64,000 bases of DNA from Siphonodentalium dalli (lineage: Eukaryota > Mollusca > Scaphopoda > Gadilida > Siphonodentaliidae). The notes below the pieces were generated by a model. That model worked only from the letters and a program-made list of their open reading frames with translations, was not told the DNA's origin and searched no databases. Every line of letters begins with the position of its first letter. Position 1 is the first letter of the stretch. Location: positions 105,800,278 to 105,864,277 of the forward strand of contig CP136069.1 in NCBI GenBank assembly GCA_032622095.1. Reading direction: 5' to 3'. This document shows, in pieces, positions 18,806 to 30,900 of the stretch. A program made the translations under genes and the position numbers.

Positions 18806-21749
18806 CCAATTTGTTCCAATCCATAACGCATGTGGGGAAGAAAGTTTTATCTGTTCTTTTGCTATTTGAAATGGGACGATTTAAATTTGATGCATTTCTC
18901 AGTTCGTAATCACATTTATCCTTAACCTTTGACGGAAGAAGCTGAGTTAAGTAGGCGGGGGCTTTGCCGTTTGCAATATTGTAAAATATACTCATTCGTT
19001 TAACATACCGCCTACTTTCCAGCCTCTCCCATCCGAGTTCAAAGAGCAACCTATCATGGGGGACCGATTTTGTACAACCTGTAACTATACGTGCAGCTTC
19101 GATTTGTATATCATCTAGTCTTTTTAATAGATAGTCAGGTGCTCCAAACCATACACAACTAGCATACTCCATTAATGGACGGACGTGAGATAAATATAAT
19201 ATTTCGAGAGTCTGACGGTTAAGAAGATATTTCAGTTTTCTCATTTGGGAAAGTCTTGCATAGGCTTTAGTACATATATTTTCGATATAAATATTCCATG
19301 ATAAATCTTCTGAGATGTCAATACCCAGGTGTGTGTGACTGTGCGTATAATCAAGGGTAGCTCCATTGAAAACTATATATGGTTTTATAATATTTTCTAT
19401 ACTTGTAAACAGCAGTACTTTAGTTTTGGCACTATTAAATTTGACTATCCACTTTTCAGCCCATTCATTGATTTTCCGCATGTCATTATTTATCGTCGAT
19501 TCTAAAGTTTGTAGATCAGAGTTTGCATTCATGAGACATGTATCATCGGCAAATAGTCTAGCTCGGGATTCTAAATTGTCCGAAATGTCATTTATATATA
19601 TGAGAAACATAAGAGGCCCGATTACGGATCCTTGGGGGACTCCTGCTGTTATAGGTGCGTATTTGGAAAAACTGGAGTTAATTCGTACGCGTTGTTTGCG
19701 ATTTTCAAGGTAGTTCACAGACCATTTAAGAATATCTCCTTTAATACCATATTTATCGAGCTTATGTATAAGACCACGATGCCACACTTTGTCAAAGGCT
19801 TTGGAAATATCACAGAATACTGCACATGTCGTATCACCTTTATCAAGCGCTTCTACTATATTATGAATAATTTCTATCAGTTGTAGTTCCGTTCCATGAC
19901 CGGGAATAAAACCAGACTGGTGCGAATATAAGAGATCTCTGGATTGCAAATGTATAAACATTTTATTGTGAACGATTCTTTCGAGAACTTTTCCAACACA
20001 ACTGAGAAGTGAAATGGGTCTGTAATTATTTGGATCTTGTGATTTTCCTTTTTTGAACAATGGTATGACATCAGCACGTTTCCATGTGTCCGGAAAACAA
20101 CAGCTCTTCAGCGATTTATTAAATATTATTTTGAGTGGTTTGCATACTGAGCTGTGGTTTTCCTTTAACATTTTGTTACTGATACCATCCGGACCATTGG
20201 CTTTATGTGTAGATAAAGATTTGAGAATAGTCGAAATTTCATCTTCGGATGTTTCTATCGAGCTTATATTTGATGCTGTTCTATTTGCGAAATTGGGAAT
20301 GTCAGATTCCGAACTGTCTATGGTGCTATTCATTATAAACATTTTGTTCAACAGTTCAGCCTTTTCTTCATCAGAATCATAAAATGAGTTGTTAAACTCT
20401 AGAGTTGGGATTTTACTCTTATTAGAAAAATTGTTAAGCAGCTGTTTCACGACATGCCAGAATTGCTTTGGACCTGTGTTGAGTTTCAAATTTTCATCCA
20501 GATTTAAAAAATATTTCTCTTTTGCAAATTTTTTCATGTTGTTTATCTTATTTCGAATTTGTTTATACTTGTCCCAGTGCATTTGTGTATTTGATTTTAA
20601 AGCTTTCTTTCTTAAGCGATCTCTTTTTCTTATATTTAATCTAATAGAGCTATCAAACCATGGTTTATCATTTGTCCTAATTGTAATTGTTTGAAATGGT
20701 ATATACTTTTTTGCAATATTAAGGAACATGTCTGTGAAAATGGTTACCATTGTATTTACATTTATGTTTGTGCCTCTTTCAGATAAAACATCTGTCCAAT
20801 TTATTGCATGGATCTCTGCATTCATATTTAAGTAATCACCTTTGGTATAATTCCATACCTGACGAATGCATGTCTCTGATTTACGATTGGGTGTAAGTAG
20901 TTCTATGGTGGTCGCATAATGGTCTGAGTGGCCCAGATCAATAGTGGATGCGTTAACGAATGATAGAGTATCACTTAACAAAATTGGGTCGATCAAGGTC
21001 GAGGAGCTTCCAGTCACACGAGTTGGGTTGGTGATAGCGTTCGTTAGAGTCCATCTACTTTTTATATCGTGCAATGGTCCTGATTGTTTCAAAAGGTCAC
21101 AATTTAAGTCACCGACAATAATCAGGGAGGGATTTATCGAAAGAGCGCTTTCAACAGAGGATTCTAGGTCTTTCCAATATGATTCTATACATTCCTTCTC
21201 TGATCGATAAGTCACACATAGCAGAATTTTTTGTTTCGAACCAATTTCGAACCAGAGTATTTCATCATCAAAGTCGAGTTGAGGAATATGTTTAAATACG
21301 AGACCGTCAGCAAAGTAAATTGCTAGACCACCTCCTCGTTCGTTTCTATCCAATCTAATTGGCCCCTGATAATTAGGAAGCAATATTTTTTCGCTTGGAA
21401 AACCAACATTTAAATGGGTTTCTGTAAAACAAACAATATCATATTCATCAATATGCTCAGTTAGTTTGGACAATTTGTGTCTTAGACTTCGGACATTATA
21501 ATGGAAAATTGATAATGTCTCCTTCTCACGCGGACCTGGATTTTTATGCACGTCATTGCTCAAAATAATCAAAAGCATACTTATTAGAACTGTACGAACA
21601 AGTAATTTTTGCATGTGTCCGAATTTAGGCAATTTAATGTTTGAAGTATTACCACGCCGAGTTTTGGAAAATTTATCCACATTGCACCTACTGGTACGTA
21701 AGTTGAAAAGCCCTATCGCCTGCCTATATTGCACTAGATTTGATGTCAT
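18771..21749 (-). CDS. LINE-1 ORF2: 2A motif, endonuclease, reverse transcriptase
   Basis: 992 residues from an ATG at 21749. An N-terminal leader with a hydrophobic stretch (about 49-63) runs into DVHKNPGP (66-73), a 2A-like sequence at which translation would separate G72 from P73. The endonuclease covers about 78-280: NVRSL, TETHL (109-113), RGGG, YR (181-182), GDLN (213-216), STLID and SDH (275-277). The reverse transcriptase spans about 500-790: IPLFKKG, NYRPISLL, DISKAFD (647-653), GVPQGS (703-708) and FADDT (733-737). There is no RNase H. The protein would nick chromosomal DNA and copy its own RNA there. It is open throughout and truncated only by the A9 frameshift near the end. The clade is CR1/L2-like from motif wording; that assignment is inference. 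Confidence 0.9.
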   Translation of the reverse strand: MTSNLVQYRQAIGLFNLRTSRCNVDKFSKTRRGNTSNIKLPKFGHMQKLLVRTVLISMLLIILSNDVHKNPGPREKETLSIFHYNVRSLRHKLSKLTEHIDEYDIVCFTETHLNVGFPSEKILLPNYQGPIRLDRNERGGGLAIYFADGLVFKHIPQLDFDDEILWFEIGSKQKILLCVTYRSEKECIESYWKDLESSVESALSINPSLIIVGDLNCDLLKQSGPLHDIKSRWTLTNAITNPTRVTGSSSTLIDPILLSDTLSFVNASTIDLGHSDHYATTIELLTPNRKSETCIRQVWNYTKGDYLNMNAEIHAINWTDVLSERGTNINVNTMVTIFTDMFLNIAKKYIPFQTITIRTNDKPWFDSSIRLNIRKRDRLRKKALKSNTQMHWDKYKQIRNKINNMKKFAKEKYFLNLDENLKLNTGPKQFWHVVKQLLNNFSNKSKIPTLEFNNSFYDSDEEKAELLNKMFIMNSTIDSSESDIPNFANRTASNISSIETSEDEISTILKSLSTHKANGPDGISNKMLKENHSSVCKPLKIIFNKSLKSCCFPDTWKRADVIPLFKKGKSQDPNNYRPISLLSCVGKVLERIVHNKMFIHLQSRDLLYSHQSGFIPGHGTELQLIEIIHNIVEALDKGDTTCAVFCDISKAFDKVWHRGLIHKLDKYGIKGDILKWSVNYLENRKQRVRINSSFSKYAPITAGVPQGSVIGPLMFLIYINDISDNLESRARLFADDTCLMNANSDLQTLESTINNDMRKINEWAEKWIVKFNSAKTKVLLFTSIENIIKPYIVFNGATLDYTHSHTHLGIDISEDLSWNIYIENICTKAYARLSQMRKLKYLLNRQTLEILYLSHVRPLMEYASCVWFGAPDYLLKRLDDIQIEAARIVTGCTKSVPHDRLLFELGWERLESRRYVKRMSIFYNIANGKAPAYLTQLLPSKVKDKCDYELRNASNLNRPISNSKRTDKTFFPTCVMDWNKLDEKKRKKHSTR
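21531..21554 (-). other. 2A-like ribosome-skipping motif in LINE-1
   Basis: It encodes DVHKNPGP; the 2A consensus is D(V/I)ExNPGP. The third position is H rather than E, a variant I recall from invertebrate LINEs. It directly follows a hydrophobic leader (LLVRTVLISMLLIIL), as in LINEs whose 2A region doubles as a signal peptide. Confidence 0.75.
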
Positions 21750-23326
21750 GGCGGATTAAATTGGAAATAACTCACGTTGCTGTTTACAGGCAGGCAATGG
21801 GGTATTGTGTACGAAACCATATTCGTGACAGCGTTCGCTACAAGTGTGTTCGTTAGAAGAGTGTGATGAGTGGTGAGACAAACAATCATAAATTCGAAAT
21901 ACAAACAAAAAACAAGATACATGTATGTATAAATAAACATATATAATAACATATTTTGCGTGATCATGAAAATGACACGCTTGTTCCCGGGTTGATTAAT
22001 CACTATAAATTATGAAGCAAGCCGATTATAAAGAATTCAGTATGTTAGAATTTATTTTGTGTTCGTTAGTCTTAGTGCCAATCGTTGTGGAATATATTGT
22101 ATTATTACCTTTAATCCCTCTACAATTTAAATGGCATTTCAATTTCGATGAGAATTTCAAGTCGCATTATTTTAATTTCACATTATTTTGAAATACATAA
22201 TGTTTTTGATCTGGTCACAAAATGTACCCGTTTGGGACATTTGTACAGGCATACTAATTTGTGCTGTTTTTTGTTGTTGGAGCAAATAGAGTTACCTCCT
22301 TCATCTCGGCAAATAGGGTTTCCACCTTGATCTATTCATTTGGGCCATAATACTCAGATATTCGTTTATTATAAATGGTCATCGTTATGAGACTCTTCCC
22401 CAGTCAGTTTGTAATACAGGGGTGGATGGAATATTAATATAATAATAAATTGGTAAACCAAATCCGGACATTTACGGGACCACCCCTACACACCCAACAT
22501 ACTCAAAGCCAGACCTAGTGTGCAGACCCCCTTTAAATTCATATACGGTACATTTATAAAGCAAACACACATAATAATAGATATAATAATGAACATAATG
22601 AAAATGGCTGTTCCTGAAACTATTTTGGTATCTGATTGTCGCATATAACTCCGATGTGTGCGGCCATGACCTTTAGTAGACGATGGCAAATTATGACGAG
22701 GGATTGCATGTGAGTTGCTTATTTGTTATTTAGGTCAGGACACCTTTTGTGGGACACGATATTTCTGGTCCATGCTTTGTCAATAAAGTGTCTGGAGCTG
22801 AGACTTGAGTAGAATATTCATGTTTCTTTATTTTCTCCGGTTTTCTGCGTTCGTTCAAAATGTGTGATACTGGATGTATTACTGCACAGTCTGTCTGTCT
22901 GTAGACTGGGTGTATGACTGCATGGTGCAGTTTATACCAAAAATGGACAGAGATGGTATCCACATTTAATTTCGGACTGGTCTCGTGGTAGTGATTTCGT
23001 GAGTATGTCGGTACAGGCACAGGGGTTTGACAAGATGATAGTAAATAAAAATATAATTTGTAATTTAATTTGAAATATAATTAAAACAATTAAAATAACT
23101 AAATAATTAAGTAATTAAATAATTTATTTTAATTATTTAATAAAATAACCAAATAATTAAGTAATTTAAAATATATTTTGTACACTTGTGTATTTATTAT
23201 TAATAGTATTTATTATCATTCTGACAAACTCCTGTGGCACAACTTGATCTGATTAGTACTTTGTGCGACCCACTGTAGATGCTTTTGACTGAGGAAAAGT
23301 ATACCATATCACAGTAGCCATGGAAC

Positions 23327-23720
23327 AGCTCTACCCGTTTCCGAGATCTGGTCTGCGCATGCGCGAAACTGGCGTCCCACGGACTCGGCGACCCGATAAA
23401 ATTCGTATACGGGGCAAGATACATTCACATAGCAAATTTCAAGTCGATAGCTCCACCCGTTTCCGAGATCTCGTCTGCGCATGCGCGAATCTGGTGTCGC
23501 ACGGGCTCGGCGACCCGATAAAATTCGTATCCGGGGCAAGATACATTCACATAGCAAATTTCAAGTCGATAGCTCCACCCGTTTCCGAGATCTCGTCTGC
23601 GCATGCGCGAAGCGGGCGCCGCACGGGCTCGCCAATACGACAACGTTCACCGCCTGGTCAAACTACACACACGTACCAAGTTTCGTCCCGATCGGTCGAG
23701 AATCGTAGATTTGTATTAAT

Positions 23721-23756
<36 letters not shown>

Positions 23757-23788
23757 TACAGACAGAGGTCTTCAAAATATATATGAGA
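23327..23788 (-). mobile_element. Non-autonomous Helitron, family B, second copy, 5' half
   Basis: It resumes the element broken at 18026. It contains three partial 120-bp units (the palindrome TGCGCATGCGC occurs near 23354, 23476 and 23598), a (CAGA)n tract at 23723-23765 and the minus-strand start TCTCATATATATTTTGAAG at 23788. The next bases, TAGTAAAATAG, continue the Y satellite exactly. Confidence 0.8.
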
Positions 23789-24952
23789 TAGTAAAATAGA
23801 AGTTTGAACTTGTTTTCTGATGGTAAAAGTAGTGTTTTTATCGACGGGACGATGACACCTCCATTCTTGAAAAATCTCCATTCCGCCGAACGAAAATCGT
23901 CGAAAATCTTAACAGAAAAACTCGTCGCATTTCGTTCACATTTTCATGCTTGGGTGACGGATTTTTGCAGAAAATGTTAGTCTAATATATACTAAATAGT
24001 AAAATAGAAGTTGGAACTTGTTTTATGATGGTAAAAGTAGTGTTTTTATCGACGGGACGATGACACCTCCATTCTTGAAAAATCTCCATTCCGCCGAACG
24101 AAAATCGTCGAAAATCTTAACAGAAAAACTAGCATTATGTTCACATTTTCATGTTTGGGTGACGGATTTTTGCAGAAAATGTTAGTCTAATATATACTAA
24201 ATAGTAAAATAGAAGTTTTAACTTGTTTTCTTATGGTAAAAGTAGTGTTTTTATCGACGGGACGATGACACCTCCATTCTTGAAAAATCTCCATTCCGCC
24301 GAACGAAAATCGTCGAAAATCTTAACAGAAAAACTAGCATTATGTTCACATTTTCATGTCTGGGTGACGGATTTTTGCAGAAAATGTTAGTCTAATATAT
24401 ACTAAATAGTAAAATAGAAGTTTGAACTTGTTTTCTAATGGTAAAAGTAGTGTTTTTATCGACGGGACGATGACACCTCCATTCTTGAAAAATCTCCATT
24501 CCGCCGAACGAAAATCGTCGAAAATCTTAACAGAAAAACTCTCATTTCGTTCACATTTTCATGTTTGGGTGACGGATTTTTGCAGAAAATGTTAGTCTAA
24601 TATATACTAAATAGTAAAATAGAAGTTTGAACTTGTTTTCTGATGGTAAAAGTAGTGTTTTATCGACGGGACGATGACACCTCCATTCTTGAAAAATCTC
24701 CATTCCGCCGAACGAAAATCATCGAAAATCTTAACAGAAAAACTAGCATTATGTTCATATTTTCATGTTTGGATGACGGATTATTGCAGAAAATGTTAGT
24801 CTAATATATACTAAATAGTAAAATAGAAGTTTGAACTTGTTTTCTGCTGGTAAAAGTAGTGTTTTTATCCACGGGACGATGACACATCCATTCTTGAAAA
24901 ATCTCCATTCCGCCGAACGAAAATGTAGGGCGGCCACATGATGTTTTCTTCT
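23789..24952 (+). repeat. Repeat Y satellite, ~207-bp units, second block
   Basis: Five and a half units continue the block that ended at 17243. The last unit runs into AAAATGTAGGGCGGCCACAT at about 24921, a junction also present in the inverted Y copy near 56325. The right end is cut by the foldback element. Confidence 0.85.
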
Positions 24953-27900
24953 GGAAAGACGGGTGTACCTATAAAACGCTGAATCAGCAGCTGATCAGCA
25001 GGTTATCACCTAAAACGCCGATCAGCAGATTTCCCGATTTTAGTTTAACTCAAATATAGCGGCGATGGCGGGTTGTAGGTTGTGCAAATGGCACGTAGAA
25101 TATGTGTTATATACCAATACAAGAAGGAGACACATTTAGATCGCCCGCTCTGTCCGTTCATCAGTTCAAAATCCCGATCAGCAGTTCATATCGAGCAGAT
25201 CAGCAGATTATCACCTAAAACGCTGATCTGCAGATTTTCCGAGTTTAGTTTAACTCAAATATAACGGCGATGGCGGGTTGTAGGTTGTGCAAATGGCACG
25301 TAATACATGTGTTATATGCCAATATAGGAAGGGGACACATTTTGACCGGCATCTATGCCAGTTCAGCAGTTCAAAATCCCGTTCAGCAGCTGCAGTTCAG
25401 TAGATTATCGCGAACGCAGTTTAACTCAATTGTAACGAAGTTAGTTGAGTTTAGGTGGTGTAAATGACTTGTAATTAATGGGACATATCCAAGTACATGG
25501 AAAGAAAACCATTTGGCCGACGTCCACCCCAGATCAGCAGTTCAAAATCCCGTTCAGCAGTTCATATCGAGCAGTTCAGCAGATTCCCCGAAGGCGGTTT
25601 AACCGAATTTTAACGAGGATAGTCTGGTATGTGTTGTGCAAATGACATTTTATCGATGGTCCATAAAGAAATACAGGAAGAAAACACGACTTGGCCGACA
25701 TACACCCAGATCAGCAGTTCAAAATCCCAGTCACCACTTTATTTGGGGAAGATCAGCAGATTATCACATAAAACGCTGATCAGCAGATTTCCCGATTTTA
25801 GTTCAACTCAAATATAACGACGATGGCGGGTCGTAGGTTGTGCAAATGACTTGTAATTAATGGGACATAACCGGTTTCATGGATATAAAATTATTTGGCC
25901 GACGTCCACCCCAGATCAGCAGTTCAAAATCCCGTTCAGCAGTTCATATCGAGCAGTTCAGCAGATTCTCCGAAGGCGGTTTAACCGATTTTTAACGAGG
26001 GTAGTCGGGTATGTGTTGTGCAAATGACATTTTATCGATGGTCCATAAAGAAATACAGGAAGGAAACACGACTTGGCCGACATACACCCAAGATCAGCAG
26101 TTCAAAATCCCGCTCAGCACTTGATTTTGGGACAGATCAGCAGATATATCACCTAAAACGCTGACCAGCAGATTTCCCGATTTTAGTTTAACTCAAATAT
26201 AGCGGCGATGGCGGGTTGTAGGTTGTGCAAATGGCACGTAGAATATGTGTTATATACCAATACAAGAAGGAGACACATTTAGATCGCCCGCTCTGTCCGT
26301 TCATCAGTTCAAAATCCCGATCAGCAGTTCATATCGAGCAGATCAGCAGATTATCACCTAAAACGCTGATCTGCAGATTTTCCGAGTTTAGTTTAACTCA
26401 AATATAACGGCGATGGCGGGTTGTAGGTTGTGCAAATGGCACGTAATACATGTGTTATATGCCAATATAGGAAGGGGACACATTTTGACCGGCATCTATG
26501 CCAGTTCAGCAGTTCAAAATCCCGTTCAGCAGCTGCAGTTCAGTAGATTATCGCGAACGCAGTTTAACTCAATTGTAACGAAGTTAGTTGAGTTTAGGTG
26601 GTGTAAATGACTTGTAATTAATGGGACATAACCAAGTACATGGAAAGAAAACCATTTGGCCGACGTCCACCCCAGATCAGCAGTTCAAAATCCCGTTCAG
26701 CAGTTCATATCGAGCAGTTCAGCAGATTCCCCGAAGGCGGTTTAACCGATTTTTAACGAGGATAGTCGGGTATGTGTTGTGCAAATGATATTATATCGAT
26801 GGTGCATAACACAATACAGTAAGAAAACACGAATTGGCCGACATACACCCCAGTTCAGCAGTTCAAAAGCCCGTTCAGCACTCTATTTGGGGCAGTTCAG
26901 CAGAATTTTCAAAACTCAGTTTAACTGATTTTTAACAAAGATATTAGCGTATAGGTGATGCAAATGTCATTTTGTCGATGGCTCATAACCGGGTACATGG
27001 AAATAAATCCATATGGCCGACGTTCACCCCAGATCAGCAGTTCAAAATTCAGTTCAGCAGTTCATATCGAGCAGTTCAGCAGATTCCCCGAAGGCGGTTT
27101 AACCGACTTTTAACGATGATAGTCGGGTATGTGTTGTGCAAATGACATTATATCGATGGTCCATAACCAAATACAAAAAGAAAACACGAATTGGCCGACA
27201 TACACCCCAGTTCAGCAGTTCAAAGGCCGTTCGGCACTCTTTTTGGGGCAGTTCAGCAGAATCTCCAAAACTCAGTTTAACTGATTTTTAACAAAGATAT
27301 TCTGGTATAGGTGATGCAAATGGCATTTTATCAATGGCTCATAACCAAGTACATGGAAAGAAAACCATTTGGCCGACGTCCACCCCAGATCAGCAGTTCA
27401 AAATCCCGTTCAGCAGTTCATATCGAGCAGTTCAGCAGATTCTCCGAAGGCGGTTTAACCGAATTTTAACGGAGGATAGTCGGGTATGTGTTGTGCAAAT
27501 GACATTATATCGATGGTCCATAACGAAATACATTAAGAAAACACGATTTGGCCGACATACACCTCAGTTCAGCAGTTTTGGAGATTCTGCTGAACTGCCC
27601 CAAATAGAGTGCTGAACGGGCTTTTGAACTGCTGAACTGGGGTGTATGTCGGCCAATTCGTGTTTCTTACTGTATTGTGTTATGGACCATCGATATAATG
27701 TCATTTGCACAACATATACCGACTATACTCGTTAAAAATCGGTTAAACCGCCTTCGGGGAATCTGCTGAACTGCTCGATATGAACTGCTGAACGGGATTT
27801 TGAACTGCTGATCTGGGGTGAACGTCGGCCAAATGATTTTCTATCCATGAAACCGGTTATGTCCCATTAATTACAAGTCATTTGCACAACCTACGACCCG

Positions 27901-29511
27901 CCATCGTCGTTATATTTGAGTTAAACTAAAGTCGGGAAATCTGCTGATCAGCGTTTTAGGTGATAATCTGCTGATCTGCCCCAAATAGAGTGCTGAACGG
28001 GATTTTGAACTGCTGATCTGGGGTGTATGTCGGCCAAATCTTGTTTTCTTCCTGTATTTCTTTATGGACCATCGATATAATGTCATTTGCACAACACATA
28101 CCCGACTATCCTCGTTAAAATTTGGTTAAACCGCGTTCAGGGAATCTGCTGAACTGCTCGATATGAACTGCTGAAACGAATTTTGAACTGCTGATCTGGG
28201 GTGGACGTCGGCCAAATGATTTTCTATCCATCAAACTGGTTATGTCCCATTAATTACAAGTCATTTGCACAACATACGACCCGCCATCGTCGTTATATTT
28301 GAGTTAAACTAAAATCGGGAAATCTGCTGATCAGCGTTTTAGGTGATAATCTGCTGATCTGCCCCAAATAAAGTGCTGAACGGGATTTTGAACTGCTGAT
28401 CTGGGGTGTATGTCGGACAAGTGGTGTTTTCTTAATGTATTTCTTGATAGACCATCGATAAAATGTCATTTGCACAACACATACCCGACTATCCTCGTTA
28501 AAAATCGGTTAAACTGCGTTCGGAGAATCTGCTGAACTGTTCCGGTAAAGTGCTGAACTGGATTTTGAACTGCTGATCTGGTGTGGATGTCGGCCATATG
28601 GCTTTATTTCCATGTACCCGGTTATGAGCCATCTATAAAATGCCATTTGCATCACCTATACGTGAATATCTTTGTTAAAAATCAGTTAAACTGAGTTGGA
28701 AATTCTGCTGAACTGCCCCAAATAGAGTGCTTAACGGGATTTTGAACTGCTGAACTGGGGTGTATATCGGCCAAATCGTGTTTTCTTACTGTATTTCGTT
28801 ATGGACCATCGATATAATGTCATTTACACAACACATACCCGACTATCCTCGTTAAAAATCGATTAAACCGCCCTCGGGGAATCTGCTGAACTGCTCGATA
28901 TGAACTGCTGAACGGGATTTTGAACTGCTGATCTGGGGTGGACGTCGGCCAAATGGCTTTCTATCCATGTACCTGGTAATGTCCCATTAATTACAAGTCA
29001 TTTACACCACCTAAACTCAACTAACTTCGTTACAATTGAGTTAAACTGCGTTCGCGATAATCTACTGAACTCCAACTGCCGTACTGCTGAACGGGATTTT
29101 GAACTGCTGAACTGGCATAGAGGGCGGTCAAAATGTGTCCACTTCCTATATTGGCATATAACACATGTATTACGTGCCATTTGCAAAACCTACAACCCGC
29201 CATCGCCGTTATATTTGAGTTAAACTAAACTCGGAAAATCTGCAGATCAGCGTTTTAGGTGATAATCTGCTGATCTGCTCGATATGAACTGCTGATCGGG
29301 ATTTTGAACTGATGAACGGACAGAGCGGGCGATCTAAATGTGTCTCCTTCTTGTATTGGTATATAACACATATTCTACGTGCCATGTGCACAACCTACAA
29401 CCCGCCATCGCCGCTATATTTGAGTTAAACTAAAATCGGGAAATCTGCTGATCAGCGTTTTAGGTGATAACCTGCTGATCAGCTGCTGATTCAGCGTTTT
29501 AGGTACACCCG
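24953..29511. mobile_element. 4.56-kb foldback transposon with tandem-repeat arms
   Basis: The ends are inverted repeats (CGGGTGTACCTA..AAACGCTG), and nearly the whole element folds on itself about a centre near 27576. Both arms are tandem arrays of 175-205-bp units containing AGTTCAAAATCCCG, TTCAGCAG and TGCAAATG. The flanking TTTTCTTCT (24944-24952) and TTTTCTTCC (29512-29520) look like a 9-bp target duplication. The inverted Y copy near 56310 has the empty site, with one TTTTCTTCC. The left end has seven extra bases (GGAAAGA) not mirrored on the right. Drosophila FB elements have this plan. There is no transposase; the small frames (60-93 codons) repeat with the units and are not genes. 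Confidence 0.85.
25030..26780. repeat. 1,143-bp higher-order duplication inside the foldback left arm
   Basis: The block beginning near 25030 recurs at 26173 almost without change over about 600 bp; the encoded short frames at 25082 and 26225 are identical. The intervening units are more diverged. This points to recent unequal exchange or replication slippage within the arm, and it makes the left arm longer than the right (about 2.6 versus 1.9 kb). Confidence 0.8.
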
Positions 29512-29707
29512 TTTTCTTCCTGTATTTAGTCCGGGAGCTAATAGAGGTATACCCTTGCACCCCCCCCCCCCTGGGACTTAACTTCACCCCACTCATTTTG
29601 TTCCTTATTATGTCCTTCAACTTTTAAGCAATGTTAACAAGAAAAAAAAGTGGCCGTGTAGACTCCAGACAAGATGGCGTCCATCATGGCCGCCGTTTTT
29701 CAGACCA
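29512..29707 (+). repeat. Repeat Y, left copy, tail segment
   Basis: It matches 56158-56310 inverted: TGTATTTAGTCCGGGAGCT, then CACCCCACTCATTTTGTTCC, then AAGATGGCGTCCATCATGGC and GTTTTTCAGACCA. This copy has about 40 extra bases with a C-rich run (29538-29580). After GACCA the two copies differ, marking the end of Y. Confidence 0.75.
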
Positions 29708-30900
29708 GACCTTGATCAGTTTTATGCAAATTAACGCGGGAAAATCTTGTAAAATGTATACAAATGTATATATTTTCGTGAAGCTAAGACATAATGACAC
29801 TTTTTTGGGCCAAAATTGAAACTCACTATCTATGATGGCCGCCAAAATGGCCGCCGGAAGTTGAAAATATGACATTTTTTCACAAATATCTTCTAGATCA
29901 ATTCATGCTGTTTGGAACTGGTTGAGTAATACGACTTTATTTAGAGTTTTGTATATTAACTGATCATTGGAGCAATTAAATGTGCAACTATTGGGATCCT
30001 AACCCCTTCTGATCCCTCAAAAATTCGATTTTACAGAACGCGGTACAACATTTTACAAAAAATCACAATTGGGATTCTAGTCATATTTCAACAAGAAATG
30101 AAAAGAACATTGTAATGTAAGTGAGGCATATCATTACCAATGAATATTCCAACTCTCTGGAACCAAAAATCTTACCTTGGCTCAAAATGGCTCCGAAAAT
30201 AGCCGCCAAAATATGGAAAATGGTAAATACTGCCCCAGGGTGTCCTGCAATCGCTTAGAAGTTGTGGTTGATGTATACAATTGGCTAATCTGTATTCTAT
30301 ACATTGCATACTAACATGTCTAATGCACCATGAATCATTTTTACTATTGTCACCACTGACATCACCAGAAATATGGGATTTTTCTGTCACAAACTTGACA
30401 AAAATATTGGCAAAAATTATCTTTTCAGGGTTCGACCATTTGTTCAAGTAAAATGCAACTATCTTTGGTATCAAAGGTGTTTATTGTTTTGGTCTATCTC
30501 AAGTGTGTCACACTGTGGTGTTTAAAGACTAAAATGCTCAAGATGGCTTCCAAAATGGCAACCAAATTTATAAAAAGTTAAAAGTTAACATATCCCGAAC
30601 ATTATTCTCTGCGTTATCCAAAAAAGATAGCAAATTGTGACTCACTTGGTTATTTTATGTATTAGTTAATTAACTGACAAATACGTTCTATTATATTTGT
30701 TCCAGTTCCGTATGGGGCATGACAAATTCATTTTAAAGTTGCAGTATGGAATTTTGCAAGGAACCTCTTTTGTGATTCTGGCCATATTATTGAAAAGAAA
30801 TGGGCAGAACTTTGAGACGGAACTGAGATGAACCATCATGATATGTGGGTATTCAGGCCCACTATGATACAAATTTGTCAACTGGATACAGAGTGGAAGC
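29690..30900. repeat. Dispersed repeat rich in ATGGC(N)GCC words, copy 1
   Basis: From about 30170 it matches 62885-63560 in direct orientation (CCCAGGGTGTCCTGCAAT, GGTATCAAAGGTGTTTATTG, CAAGATGGCTTCCAAAATGG). It holds about ten ATGGC(C/T/G)(G/T)CC or AAGATGGC words in 1.2 kb. No long ORF is seen. It leads directly into the minisatellite at 30900, as does the other copy. Confidence 0.75.

Larger units (their letters stand above)
18027..23326 (-). mobile_element. LINE-1: CR1/L2-like non-LTR retrotransposon, whole insert
   Basis: The insert splits a family B Helitron. On the minus strand the 3' tail is a short (TAAAC)n-like repeat at 18027-18041, preceded by an AATAAA-type signal. The single long ORF runs 21749-18380 with one frameshift. 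About 1.57 kb upstream (21750-23326) has no recognised ORF1 and could be 5' UTR or a second insertion; 23040-23200 is very AT-rich. No clear target duplication is seen, only a shared AG. Confidence 0.7.

Noticed and set aside
19366-21759. Plus-strand frames of 66-115 codons opposite LINE-1.
   Set aside because: Shadows of the minus-strand LINE-1 ORF.
22486-22689. 67-codon minus ORF with two hydrophobic stretches.
   Set aside because: It lies in the 5' region of LINE-1; AT-rich DNA easily encodes hydrophobic runs, and no start context or homology is visible.
25082-29620. Repeated 60-68-codon frames in the foldback arms as a gene family.
   Set aside because: They recur exactly with the tandem unit, exist on both strands and show no domain.
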